Assembly: GCF_011745365.1 (NCBI RefSeq)
Contig: NW_024468914.1
Coordinates: forward strand, 1,510,001-1,574,000
Origin: Cryphonectria parasitica EP155
Taxonomy: Eukaryota > Ascomycota > Sordariomycetes > Diaporthales > Cryphonectriaceae
Length of the DNA stretch: 64,000 nucleotides
Reading direction: 5' to 3'
The position numbers and the translations under genes are program-made. The notes beneath the pieces are model-generated. The model saw only the letters and a list, made by a program, of their open reading frames with translations, was not told the DNA's origin and ran no database searches. Shown in pieces: positions 24,298-35,218 of this stretch (position 1 is its first letter; each line of letters begins with the position of its first letter).

Positions 24298-25134
24298 GGT
24301 AAAATGTAGAAGATTAGGTGCTGTAAGGATAATTCGGATGGCGGTACGTCGCCTAGAAACCAAGTGGAATCGACATTAGAAGCTCTCATATCTTTCAAGA
24401 AGATTGGTTGTGCTAGGAGATCGATGTGGCTACCGCAGATTGAATGTTGGTGAGAGAAAACACTTTAGAGCCCTGGTATGTGTAAAGTATCTTTGGAAAA
24501 CTAAGTACTTATTGAAACAGCTAGCCCTCATCCTTGCAGCTGCAAAGGTGATGATCGGTTGGCACGTACTTGCAATCCAGGAAAAGCGACCTTAGCGCGT
24601 AAGCTGCATCACGACCCTGCACGGCGTAAGCTGCAATTATTGCCACATGACGAAGCGGATATCGTGGAGAACACGTGCTGCTTGTCTGCTGGCAGTGTAT
24701 AGCATATCCCTTTGGTATCCCAATTAATTTCATGATATGACTTAACTACTTTTTAAGGAACTGTATCGAATTTCAACCAAGACTTCACGTTCAAAGTTCT
24801 GAATGCTGTCAACCGGTAATTATGCCTGTTGAAGTTTTGTCGAGGTTATAATGTCCGGGATCATGAAGCGATGCTTATCTGAAGTTCAAAAGTCAGCCTT
24901 GAGTGCGACCAGCCCGGAATCCGGTTTGAGACTAAAATATACGGGGGCTAAGCTGACAGGAATGTGACCAGAGTGGGGGGGAGGGGCTGGGGTTGCATGC
25001 AGCTGAGGCCTCTGGTACTTGCTACATATCACAATATAAACTCTCGTCCTACTCTTGTTTCTGCTTATATTGATCTTCTAGACTCAAACCCATTCGCCAT
25101 ATATCATCAATTCTTTTGATGAATTACAGCAGCC
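24298..25134. other. Divergent intergenic region
   Basis: Between the starts of the DUF6536 gene (-) and the small membrane-protein frame (+). A/T-rich with a TATA-like stretch (CAATATAAACTC) at about 25031-25042, ~100 bases before the plus-strand start. No gene seen. Confidence 0.45.
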
Positions 25135-25903
25135 ATGCCCACGAAATATTATATGATATCCACTGAAAGTTTCAAACAGCGAATTTCAAGTACAATTCCT
25201 TCCGTATTGAAAAGATGGGGCTGCCGAGTATGGGTCATGAGAATCATTCGTTTGGTAATTATAAGTATCAAACTTAGCGTTTCTATCAATACCTTGGTTG
25301 CTATGAAAGCTTATGTGGGGAGTACCGTGCTTCTCCTGCATGTTATTTTTGTATGTCCAAAGACATGGCCGAAAGCCCAAGAGAGATACACTGCTTTCAT
25401 AAAACTAATAAACAATGCATTAGTCATCTATTTTGATCACATTTGACATAGCTAGACTTGTTACTGCATGGGTTGGGGACGAGTCTCCGTGGACGCCGCC
25501 AGGCCTGATCATAGCTGTCGACTTGATGCTCGGTGTCCTCACAATTGGATCCGGTATTGCGGCAGGCATCACCTTCTACAGCACAGCCTCCACAGGAGCC
25601 ATGTGGTAAGCAAATTTGAAATAAGACTCTTGCACTGAATTTTAGTCACTAATCGAATGGGTGTGGGGGATTATCACCTGTAGGTTTATACTTGTATTGG
25701 CTCTCATTTCAAGTGGCGGCCTCACTTATCGTCTGTTTCGAGAGCTTCCTGCCCAGAGACAACTCCGACATCTCTACCAAACCATAGAGCCGACTATACT
25801 CTTTACCGAGTCAGGCGATGCGGTCGCTGTCTTCTTAAAGGGGTCCACAGAGACAGGAGTTGAGTTGCCCCATATCCGGTTGGCACAGGCTGAAGTTATG
25901 TGA
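25135..25903 (+). pseudogene. Frameshifted small four-helix membrane protein
   Basis: Remnant or difficult gene model of a small membrane protein, family not recognised. Frame A, 25135-25446, starts with ATG and encodes basic N-terminal sequence, hydrophobic helices (VMRIIRLVIISIKLSVSI; STVLLLHVIF), then KTWPKAQERYTAF. It stops at TGA while coding-like sequence continues one base out of phase in frame B from about 25433: ITFDIARLVTAWVGDESPW, then a helix LMLGVLTIGSGIAAGITFY. A clear intron (25606-25683, GTAAGC donor) joins AMW to FILVLALISSGG and the frame ends at 25903. No intron I tried brings A and B into phase without losing conserved-looking residues, so a one-base shift near 25433 is the simplest reading. 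The four-helix plan is MARVEL-like in shape only. Confidence 0.45.
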
Positions 25904-26667
25904 GAGCCGGACACAGCTCAATAATGCTCCTAATTACGATGATTTGGCCCTTAGTGGATGGTCTAGTGGGCACGTTGAGCTTGACGAATTGCTTAGAGCG
26001 ATTAGAAAGAAACCTCTTATATTTATGTCAGCAACCGTTGTTGACAACGAAGGGGTCCCGAGGTCATCAAAAGTCTCGAAGGAAGCATTCAGAGGGCAAA
26101 ATTAAGGAAGGAAAACTTAGGCGCAAAGAACCGCTTTCGCTGTTATTTATATACTAAGAATACAATCTAAGGGAAATGGGGGGAAACCACTGAGGGTACG
26201 CCTTCCATGTAAACATCGGTTAGAAGACCTTCGTGCCTTTTCATATAAGCTTTATGTTTCCCGGAAAGCAAAGCAGACTGTCATTCTCCTGCTTGACTGC
26301 TACTTAACTCTTCTGTACCCGCCAAACTTTCTAGAATACGAACCTCGCGACTGCTCTTAACAATTCTCAAGAGTTATAATTGTATCATTTCATATGCCAC
26401 GAATAAATATTTCGACAGCAACAGCGATCTCTTTGTTGTTCCAGACAACTTTGACATCAACATCTCCATCAGTTCTCGAAACTTGAGCCATGGCCACAGA
26501 TCTCAATGTTCCTACACATTTCTAGCAAGAATACCATCGTCCTCCCACCATGTCTTCAGCAGTACACGAGCCTGATCCACACATCCATGCCAAACCTGTG
26601 ATTTGACGACTTTTTCCAACAAGCTGAGCAGCATGAACCTTCCCTCCTTATAGATTCCAGAACAACC
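25904..26667. other. Intergenic, nothing recognised
   Basis: No motif-bearing reading frame. Contains only short frames that read into neighbouring candidates. Confidence 0.4.
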
Positions 26668-27166
26668 ATGTACGTCAGATGCTTCATGCCGTTCAACACC
26701 GCTTCCTCGTTTTCCTTTGCGTTGAAAGCATTAGCAGTCGGTGGCCCCCAAGATCTTGACGCAAGTACTGCCCTCCTTTCAGCTCCATCACCCAAGCCGA
26801 ATCTTCGCCTCGAGTCCAATGGTCACTTGCTTACGGACAGACTATGGCAGATTTGTCCAATACTTTTCGCCAATCACCCTGGTACTACGAATCACCGATT
26901 CTGGGATGGTGTCACTGGTCTGACAGGCTGTCAGTTCTATTGGGTAAGTCTGCATGCATGATGTATGCAGAAGGCCATCCTACCTCCTTAGCCATCTATT
27001 CTGGCTTCTATTACCCCTTTTTACTGACGTCTCTACACAGACTGAAGTCAAGAGCTGGCGAAAGCGCTCAGCGCTATCCTCGACCCTCGACCACACCTCG
27101 CGCTTACTGTCCCATCCGCTGTCACTTAGAGTCATTGGAGCACAGAATCCAGTCCGTATTTATTAA
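26668..27166 (+). CDS. Weak hypothetical two-exon ORF
   Basis: Doubtful gene. An ATG at 26668 opens a frame that meets a consensus donor (TGG then GTAAGT) at 26944. The acceptor CACAG at 27036-27040 keeps the frame open to a stop at 27164-27166, giving 133 residues with a 97-bp intron. The product has no domain I recognise; it includes RLWQICPILFANHPGTTNHR before the junction. Support is only the splice pair and open frame, so this may be noise. Confidence 0.22.
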
Positions 27167-27902
27167 AGACTATCCAAGTGCTGTTACGATCTTGAAACAA
27201 CCCTGTCTCAACTTAATAGCACGTGGTCCCGCCGGGAAACACCATGATAGCCGAGCCAATTCTCATGAAGCTCGAGTTTCCTCTCGCCACGGCAAGAGCC
27301 TAAAGACAGCGCTTGTGTCTTCGTCACATGCTTAGTTCATTTCGTCTGTAATCTACTCACAAGTCAGTCTTCATTATGCACGCGATGTTCCCAATCAGAT
27401 GCAATTTCGGGCGGGGATGTACTTAGTAGGTTGCTAGACTCCGTTGATCAGCTTTCGGCCTCCATCCGGCGAATGGTGGTCGAACTGCAGGCTGACCCAA
27501 TCTCACTAGACTAGACACTAAGATTCTCTACGCCAAGTCATGTGTTCATGAGCATAGACGACTGCGCGTCAGACGGTACGCAGAAGCTACGTGGCCATGC
27601 ATTTAAAGGAGAGAATCAGCTGCCGGTTTCCTTCTGCTCTTCGATAACCACAACTTGCTCAACATTGACGACTTTCCTGATACTAAACCTCCTCTGACAG
27701 TTCCACAAGATGGGGTTACAGATGAGCTATTTGCGAAGATTCTGTCATCGCAGAGCCGATTACACGCCTCTCATCGACGATACACGATGGCCACACTATT
27801 TGGGAAAGAAGGTGGACGCAACGGGGATTACATCGATTTTGATCAGAAGGGCATGCAGTAACGAAACAAAAAGCCATATCTATACTTCCAGATCTGATTA
27901 TC
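27167..27902. other. Upstream region of F-box-like gene
   Basis: Holds the unresolved 5' end of the next gene. The frame of that gene is closed by a TGA at 27840-27842, and no ATG lies between it and the F-box start. Overlapping frames at 27655-27861 and 27710-27928 might include a first exon, but no splice pair is convincing. Confidence 0.4.
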
Positions 27903-29306
27903 ATGAAGGTGTTTCAGAACCTGGATGACTGCAGTGTCGAATGCCTTCGCCGCGTTTCACGAAAGTTTGCGAGCCTATGCAGCAAGACCGCACTCAAGCA
28001 CTTGCAGCTGCCTACCGACCTCAATTCTCCTTTTTACATGTGGCACGACTGTTTGGCCGGGCCTTTCTTATGGCCGCGGCCGAGCACCATCGATGGGTTC
28101 AAGACGGAGCTTTGCCGACTCCTTGACAAGGATAGGTACTGTCAAGTCTGCTTGACAGCACGTGAGGCACCTGACTGGGACAGCAGGGTCAAGAGGTTAT
28201 GTCGATACCTGCACTGCTCTGCGTGTGGCGTTGATCACCCAGCATGTTTGTTCTCCATCCGTCAACGTCGAAAAGAGACATCGTCTGATCAAGTGTGCAT
28301 CGGTCACGAGGGCTACTTCCGCATCTGTGAGCACAGCCAGATCCGTTGGAAAAATATCGAATACTGGCGTCTCATGCAGTTATTTCAACCTGAAACTTCC
28401 GAGAATGTGGTTTTTGTGTGCAAGGAACAGGGTCATCTTATGTTGTGCCCCGAGCAGAAACTTGCGATGGGAGCAGACGCTGACGTCGGACGTGGCCGTG
28501 ACTGCGGATGCGTCGAATCGCGCAGCCTCCATCCAACGATCGAAATTCGCTCGTATAAATCTTTAGTCACCTCATGGACTGCGCACATTGATTTTACGCC
28601 CCAGGAGCGCCCAGTCATCCTGCCGACCCTCTGGTGTAGATTAGGAGAAGCTTATAAAATGGGGGGCTGGGGAATTTGTCCAATCCTGTTTTACGGCCAC
28701 ATACCTCAACTTCTTTGTTTCGACCCGAATGACTGTGGATGTGTCGGGATGCAACACCGACCGATGGGTAACTGGTGGCCTTGTCCTCCATTGGATAAAA
28801 GCAGGTCGTGCCGGTGGAATCCTGCAAGACAAATCAGTTGGCTTTCTGAGGACACCCGGAAAGAGTACGAATATCAATAGAAACTCGAGGCATAGCAAGA
28901 GGCGCCACAGAAATCAACACCAAAGCGCATATTACAAGAGACAGCTGGGCAGCGCGGTGACTGCCAGGCCGACTTACAATCCCACCGAAGGCGCATAAAT
29001 TATGGCGGCAAAGAGCTCACAGACGAGCGCGGGCTCTTCGATGTGGAGGTTCGGCCATGTCATTTGGGAGGACACTGTCTTGTGCTCCATTACCAATGCA
29101 GATGGGATGCCTGCGATATGATGGGTCCGAACTGGTATCACTCTTTGAATTCGGATTCATACAATATACGCGAAGATCAGGAAACGTACGGGGTCCACTG
29201 GTGTGAAAGCGGTACTTGCCATAATTACTACAGACGTTTTCCACGGTTCTCGCGATTCCTCAAGCGCTCGGAATATCGGCGCGAGTGCCCTCGCATGTGT
29301 TCATAG
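27903..29306 (+). CDS. F-box-like protein, possibly interrupted
   Basis: Fungal F-box family protein, presumed substrate adaptor of an SCF ubiquitin ligase. From ATG at 27903 the frame reads MKVFQNLDDCSVECLRRVSR, the second half of an F-box; the conserved first residues (LPDLII) lie in frame just upstream at 27885-27902 without an ATG. Next come YCQVCLTAR, HCSACGVDHPACLFS and CIGHEGYFRICEH, a Cys/His-rich region typical of a large family in ascomycetes. The frame meets TAG at 28878-28880 and again at 28893-28895, yet the same frame then continues with family-like C-terminal text: NYGGKELTDERGLFDVEVRP, WYHSLNSDSYN, VHWCESGTCHNYYRR, to a stop at 29304-29306. A candidate intron 28865-28990 (donor GTACGA) would remove both stops and keep frame; otherwise the gene is broken. 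Total is either 325 residues or about 425. Confidence 0.6.
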
Positions 29307-30372
29307 TGACACGTGGTTAAGGGGGAGTGCGACTAACAGAGCACATCTGGAAACACGAGAATACCTTGATGCTCTTTCAGCCGGACTCAAAACCCTGGAC
29401 ACCTGAAGAAGCATTGCTGGCACGAAAGGTGTCGATGGGAAGAAGGTAGGGATCAGGCGCCACCACAACCAGGTGGGTGGTGGGTTCTGATTGTGCAAGT
29501 CTGAAGGGTGAGTGAGGGGTCATACAATGAATAGACAAGAAGGGAGGAATGGTTGCCCATGGCCGGAAGGGAAAGTTTCAATCGGGACTTATGTAAGGAG
29601 AAGTGCGAAATGTTGGACTTCTAAACTATGTCACACGAGCAAAGAATTCTTTTTGGATGTTTTATTGTCGGAATTAGTTCTTGATGCTCGCAAAACTGGA
29701 GACTCCTTCCAAGCAGTGCTCTGTCTGGCCTTCCGTCGTGCATCGAAAGAAAGGACTGGTTAGCAGGTCTTGATTCTTGTAGCCATTAGTATGGCCTGAT
29801 TGTGTAGTTCTATAGAATGTTGGAGTACGAGATCTAATCGCCAGGTTTATGGATTATGCTTATACTCAAAGATAGTATTATGCCACTGTCTAGAAGCTGT
29901 ATCGTGGGCGAAGCCATTTGCATCGCGGACTCTAAGAAATCCCATCAACATACAACTGTCGCTCAGTGAAATCGATGCTGAAAGTCATCAACAGATATTA
30001 GAGTGGCTATCTATCGAGAGAAGTTAACGCAAACGAGAGAGAGATTCGTTTCTCCAGTCTCTCACACGAATCTCTATCACCCCTACATGCCTTTGCTGCT
30101 GAATATCTTTCTGTTGTCAAAATCGACTGGGGTACCTGGAAACCGTTGACAATCTACCAAAGCTCCTTCACCAGGATCTGAAATATCTAATTTACCCAGT
30201 GGGCTGTCAAAGGAGCATTGCGAACATAGGCACAGAAGACAAGCTCGTATGAGCATCATAATACGGGGCCTCTTCGGCGTGGTCCTAGGGAGTTTGCAAC
30301 AACGCGCTATTAACGAACAGTATGACAAGCTCTATGGCTTGTATGGCCCGCTTCAAAAGATTTTAGTGCAAT
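29307..30372. other. Convergent intergenic region
   Basis: About 1.07 kb between the F-box-like gene and the 3' end of the minus-strand 2EXR protein gene. Open frames at 29512-29763 and 29800-30027 have no recognisable motif. Confidence 0.45.
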
Positions 30373-32136
30373 TCAAAGATTTCTTTTGTATCGATGATGC
30401 CACACACTCTCTTCAGGCTCTTTTCCACTTGCATACATGGCGTCATAACGTTCCCCCATGATAGACCTCTCAGCGCGTTCCTTCAACCTTTTTTCCACAT
30501 ACGATATGGCCACACGGGTATCGTGAAAACCTCCGGTCATTATCCAAGGGGAGACCAACCGAGCATAGAACCTGCGAAGCTCACCGAGGGCGGGCAATGT
30601 CAGCAGGATACTGCTGGAAGCCTTCATGATTTGTAAGGCTTGAGGCTTTGACATTTCGATCCAGGAACGAGGTTGCTCCCAGTCGCTCGGCTCGTTTGTG
30701 ATGAAACGAATTGTGAGTCCCTCTACATTGATCTTATCCTTGGCCCAGGCGATTGTATCCTTCCAGTCTTGCAGCGCGGAGTGGTCTTTCCCCGGCCAAA
30801 CATTATAGTCATATGGAGGGAAGACAAATTCTAGGAAACGCAGATGATGCAGGCAGTCCTCAGGGACAACCTCCTTCAGGAACCTGCTGGCTCCGAAGCA
30901 AGCATGCGGGTACTCATCTTTGGGCCCATCTACAAGGTCCCAGTCGATCTCGCGCTTCCACGGAGGATCGGACGTCCAGTCGTGTACGACGAAGCGATTC
31001 CCCGAGTAAAATACAGCCTGAGCTTCCTTGTAAAGTGTCCGGCAGACAAGAAAGAGGGCTTTCGGTGGCGCCCAGCATTGGCAAGCCACCGTTGAGGATT
31101 TGGCGCTATGCTGGAGACGACAAAAGCAGCCAGGAGAAGGCCCGTAATATCGCGTCCAGCACTTGGAGAATTGGCAACCATGATGCCGGGATGGTGGGCA
31201 AATTAGCCCCATGCCTTCCAAGTTGTCACAATACGTTTGGCTCGATAAAAAGCCTCCGTGCTGTGGGCTCCAGGTAACCTGGGCCCAAGGGGTGATCAAG
31301 TCCGAATACTCCAGGATGCGGAAACGCAGTTCTCGCGGCAGGCTGAGGAATAGCGAAGGCGACCCGGATGCAGGACCCTGCACCGGATTAACGGACGATG
31401 GCAAGGAAGTCAAAGACGGTGGGATGCCGTGGCAAGCCCGCAGTACGGCGTCGTTGGCTAATTGTTGAAGTTGACCGTGTGGATAACGTGCTAGTCGAAC
31501 CGAGCAATGTCGGAGCCTCGGCAGACGTAGAAGGGATCTTGTCATCTCCGTGGCTGCTTGTATTCCAGCGTCGGTGGGGACGAAGTCGCAGATTATGGCT
31601 AGCTCGAGGATGCCTGGACGAATGCCCGAAGCCAGATGTGAAGCTATTAGATCCCAATCGGCAAGTCTCGGATCAGGATCACCGGCAGCAGGCGTGTCAT
31701 GCTGAGCGTCCATTCCGCAGAATTGGGGATCTCTGTTGCAACAATGACGGTAACATTCCCAGCCCTCGCTTTCGTGACATGAGGTCCCAGAAAGTATAAC
31801 TTGGAGGTGAGACAGCGCGGCAAGCGATGATGTCCTCAGGTTTCTCAGAGGTTGGAGTGACTGCTGGTCGCTGTATCGAATGTGAAATCGATGCGTTCTG
31901 TACAGGAGGTTCGAGGCTTCCTCATATAGAATACGACATGAAAGAAGCAGACCATGAACTCCAGATGGATGAGGTCCGACGTGTTTGTGGCCGTTTAGAT
32001 CGACCGATCGCTCTGTGGGGCCGTGAAGGCCAAGGAAATAGTAGATGCGGATGCGAAGTGGTTGTGTCAAACGTAGAATGCCAGGCTGGCTGTGTAGCTG
32101 AGGAGGTTCCTGGGGTTGAGAACTTTGATGAGCCAT
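30373..32136 (-). CDS. Fungal 2EXR/DUF-type protein with two repeats
   Basis: Single-exon gene of 587 residues, ATG at 32136. It belongs to the ascomycete group of F-box-related '2EXR' hypothetical proteins. The module appears twice: near residue 20 as RLTQPLRIRIYYFLGL followed by LLSCRILYEEASNLLYRTHRF, and near residue 265 as LFLSLPRELRFRILEYSDL followed by LFLVCRTLYKEAQAVFYSGN. The paired pattern L-P-x-E-x-R-x-x-I-(L/Y) plus L-x-x-C-R-x-x-Y-x-E-A is the family signature. A Cys-rich stretch (CQFSKCWTRYYGPSPGCFC) lies between the second pair. The C-terminal third is Trp- and charge-rich, ending in a basic tail. Cellular role of the family is unknown; an F-box-like recognition role is only a guess. 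Confidence 0.78.
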   Translation of the reverse strand: MAHQSSQPQEPPQLHSQPGILRLTQPLRIRIYYFLGLHGPTERSVDLNGHKHVGPHPSGVHGLLLSCRILYEEASNLLYRTHRFHIRYSDQQSLQPLRNLRTSSLAALSHLQVILSGTSCHESEGWECYRHCCNRDPQFCGMDAQHDTPAAGDPDPRLADWDLIASHLASGIRPGILELAIICDFVPTDAGIQAATEMTRSLLRLPRLRHCSVRLARYPHGQLQQLANDAVLRACHGIPPSLTSLPSSVNPVQGPASGSPSLFLSLPRELRFRILEYSDLITPWAQVTWSPQHGGFLSSQTYCDNLEGMGLICPPSRHHGCQFSKCWTRYYGPSPGCFCRLQHSAKSSTVACQCWAPPKALFLVCRTLYKEAQAVFYSGNRFVVHDWTSDPPWKREIDWDLVDGPKDEYPHACFGASRFLKEVVPEDCLHHLRFLEFVFPPYDYNVWPGKDHSALQDWKDTIAWAKDKINVEGLTIRFITNEPSDWEQPRSWIEMSKPQALQIMKASSSILLTLPALGELRRFYARLVSPWIMTGGFHDTRVAISYVEKRLKERAERSIMGERYDAMYASGKEPEESVWHHRYKRNL

Positions 32137-33272
32137 GCTGGTCTTGTCGCGTCGAGGGGGCGGCGGTGAAGCTAGGATTTGGATGTGAAGTATCGTCCTG
32201 TGAGCTGTCGTTGTTTCTGATACAATCTTGACACGTCAAGTTTGTGGCTTGAAGTTGCGTGGTTGTTGCCTTGGCTCTGAGAGCAGGATCACATGCAGGG
32301 ATCCACAATTGAGCGGCGAGGCACCTCTTACATAAACCCTCTCTCGCCTGCTTTGATCACAAAAGGTGGCCTACAAATCAGCCAGATTACGTACTATAAA
32401 GTAGGGGAGTATTTCTAGGATTTGACAACTTGAGCTCAACACGTAATTGAACACCATCTGGTCAACTTTCACCAACATCAACCCTGAATACCCTGAATAA
32501 CATGGCTTATACTATTATATTCGGAGTGAATGAGACGACCCAGTGGTCACAATGGAGTCAAAGAGACTTAGCCCTGCCCAGCTGATGTTCTAAAGGCGTC
32601 TGGAAACGGCTTAGTAGATGAGGCTGAAGGCAAACACCTTGTCCAGAGAAATATATAATATATGGTAGACTCGAACGAGGAAGACAAGGAAACAGAGAAT
32701 CATTCAAGTACGCAATTAACACTCTTGATTCCCTTGCTCAAGCCTAGTTACTCATCTCAAATATCGGTCTTCAACATCTCGTAGATCAAGATAAAGCACC
32801 AAGTGTTACTCTCTATATGACCTTCTTTTCGATTATACCGTCATCATTTCGTAAGTCTAGCTAGTTCTTTTTTAGGTACCATAAATCACCATGCTAAAGT
32901 CTCTTGTGAGCCTCACATTCTTACTGTCATTCATTATGTTTGGAACACGGCGAAAGGATATTCATGGTGCTTGGGTTATTACGAATCATTTTGATAGGTT
33001 CAATGTTATATATTTCTTGTGTTGCATAGAACCCACTACTTTTTCAGCTTTTGCTTCACTCTTATATCCATCCTTTTTATTCTTTCTTTCTTCAAAACAA
33101 AATAATAAAAAAAACAATAAGGGAGAGAAAAGACCCATCAAAACTTGCTATAATCACCAGACCGGCTGTGTCTAATGAATTGTATCAATTGCTAGTCCTT
33201 TCTCGTGATAAGTCCTTGTTCTTGTGTGGGTGAAGAGAGAGGAAAGCCTGATGAAATATTCATGTGATGCTT
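32137..33272. other. Intergenic, nothing recognised
   Basis: Upstream of the 2EXR gene and downstream of the nucleoside hydrolase. AT-rich, with A-rich tracts near 33100-33120. The open frame at 32891-33175 is low-complexity hydrophobic and unsupported. Confidence 0.45.
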
Positions 33273-34481
33273 TCATAATATTGTAGTCGGTGCTTCTCCA
33301 GCCCACTTGACCCAGTCATACGCTAGCATAACGGCATTTTCAAATAGACTAGGAACGAAACAGTTACAAAGTTTGCGATGCGGTGATAAGGGTTTGGTAG
33401 GAGGACGGTGGGCAGCTGACGATGCGCCCTGAAGAAAAAGCTTGTCTACTTTCGCAGCAGCCGTCTCGTTAGAGGACTTGAGCCTCAAGAAGTGCTGACG
33501 ATCCCTCGACTTATCCCAAACCCATCGGTTGGTTCCATTGGGTTCGATATAGTTGTACCCATTCTTATTGCCATATTCGAACATGTCAGTAAGACCATGG
33601 ATGGCATACAAGACCGCGAGGGGATCCCAGGACGACCGCGGGTTAAAGTACGAGTAATAAATATAAGCCATCCTGACAGGGTCATTCGCGGGGCCTTTGT
33701 CCATGAGAGGCCCACCAGTAAGGATATATTTGCTGACGTCGTCCCCGATGAAGATGATCTTCCCCTCCCACGAGTTGATGGCATGGCGCGTGAGGGAAGC
33801 GTTGGAGCCGTAGAAATTCCAGCTGTGGCCTGAGGGGTAAGCCCCGCCCATTACCACGAGCTCCGAGACCTTCTGCCTGATGAGTTCGGGTCCGCTGAGA
33901 TACGAATAGGAGTCGCTCGTTGTGTTCAGCAGGCCAGAAAGATTATCGAGGAAGCCAATAGAGGCGATGGTGATGCTGCCGTCGTCAGCCTCGGACAGAA
34001 TTTTTCGATACAGTGAGACAGGATCCCACGCCTCATCGGCACGACCCCAGGGAAGGCTTCCAGCAGACCAGTGGCGAGCGACCTTGCTTGCGTACTCGCC
34101 AAGCTCATAATACCAGGAGTCGAAGAAGGTGTTGTTGTTCAGCGGACGAGGTATTCCAATCGGAAGGCTCTCAAGGCCGTAGTGCGCTAGGATTGCAGAC
34201 GCAGCAACAGCTGAGAACGAGGAGGGGTAGTTCAGGTTGACAGCGAGAAGCTCCGCGTCTGGTGAGGTAGCTGCTAGCAACAGGGCACCTGCGTCGCTAT
34301 TAAGCAGATTAGTACTGCTCATATGCGGACGCTCAATAGCAACGAGTCCGTCCGAGGAAAGGAGAAGTGTGTGGTCTCACTCAACATCGCTGTAGAGATC
34401 GGTGTCAACAATCAAGCGTTTACGAGCAGCAAGGGCGTGTGTGACGCCCGTGAGCAGACCAAGAATGTGATGGACGCGCAT
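33273..34481 (-). CDS. Secreted inosine-uridine preferring nucleoside hydrolase
   Basis: Nucleoside N-ribohydrolase family (IUNH), which hydrolyses nucleosides to base and ribose with a calcium-bound aspartate cluster. Exons 34481-34381 and 34296-33273, with an 84-bp intron, give 374 residues. The small first exon is easily missed but is essential: it encodes a signal peptide (MRVHHILGLLTGVTHALAA) and the metal-binding start RLIVDTDLYSDV, which joins across the intron to DDAGALLLAATSPD, giving the DTD-x3-D-x-DD cluster (residues 26-35). Further family features are LNYPSSFSAVAASAILAHYG, VVMGGAYP (the second metal region) and the C-terminal WDPLAVLYA, which supplies the last aspartate. The signal peptide implies secretion, so nucleoside scavenging outside the cell is likely. 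It is divergent from the HET gene. Confidence 0.9.
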
Positions 34482-35218
34482 CTCCTCTTTCACTCTCACA
34501 CACACTCGGTTGTTTTCTGTACTTGAGTAGACACGACAATGGTGCGCAGGTACCACACGAAGGTCAAGCTGGGGAAGAAGGCGATGGTGAGATCGAATTG
34601 ATTGCGTTGGGAAGGGCAGATCATGCTGATACGCTTCCTAGGACTTTGGACCTTAAAAGGCTTGGAGGGCTTAGGGCACAGCCCCATTACAGTTGCCTTG
34701 AGCTCCAGTGCGCCAGGGCCAGCCCAAACCCCGGTCCGCCCTCCCCCCCAGTATATAGTACTGTATACTAACCCTGGCTGCGACTTCTCCTACCAACATG
34801 CATTGCGGGAGGTACTTCATCGCAATACTTCGACACACATCTTTGATGTAAGTAGCAATTAAGTGCACAGTGTGCGGTATCCTCTGCAGCACAAACCTTG
34901 TCTGGTAGCACCCAAGCACGCATACTAGCTGGGGAAAAAACAGAAGAAGAAACCTCCCCTCTCCCACAACCAAAAACAGACAAAGTAATGGACGGTACGT
35001 TTCTACATAGCGCGTTGGACTTGAGCGTTGAGAGCTAAATAACATGTCATATACTAGCGCCGAGCTGAAAACCAAAAATAAAACATATAAGAGGAGAAGA
35101 GAAGATACAAGAACTCGAACCCCTCATCGTCCGTCCACCAGGCTGTGGATTCGGCCCCGCAGAAATGCGCAGTTGGGATCCTGATTGCCGCCGTCCAAGT
35201 GCCTGACTCAACACCACG
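34482..35218. other. Divergent intergenic region
   Basis: 737 bases between the nucleoside hydrolase start (-) and the HET gene start (+). A TATA-like GTATATAGTA at 34752-34761 lies in the middle. No coding sequence supported. Confidence 0.45.

Noticed and set aside
32891..33175. Hydrophobic small ORF that might be a secreted peptide
   Set aside because: Starts with a signal-like stretch but continues as low-complexity AT-rich sequence with A-runs; no cysteine pattern or homology.
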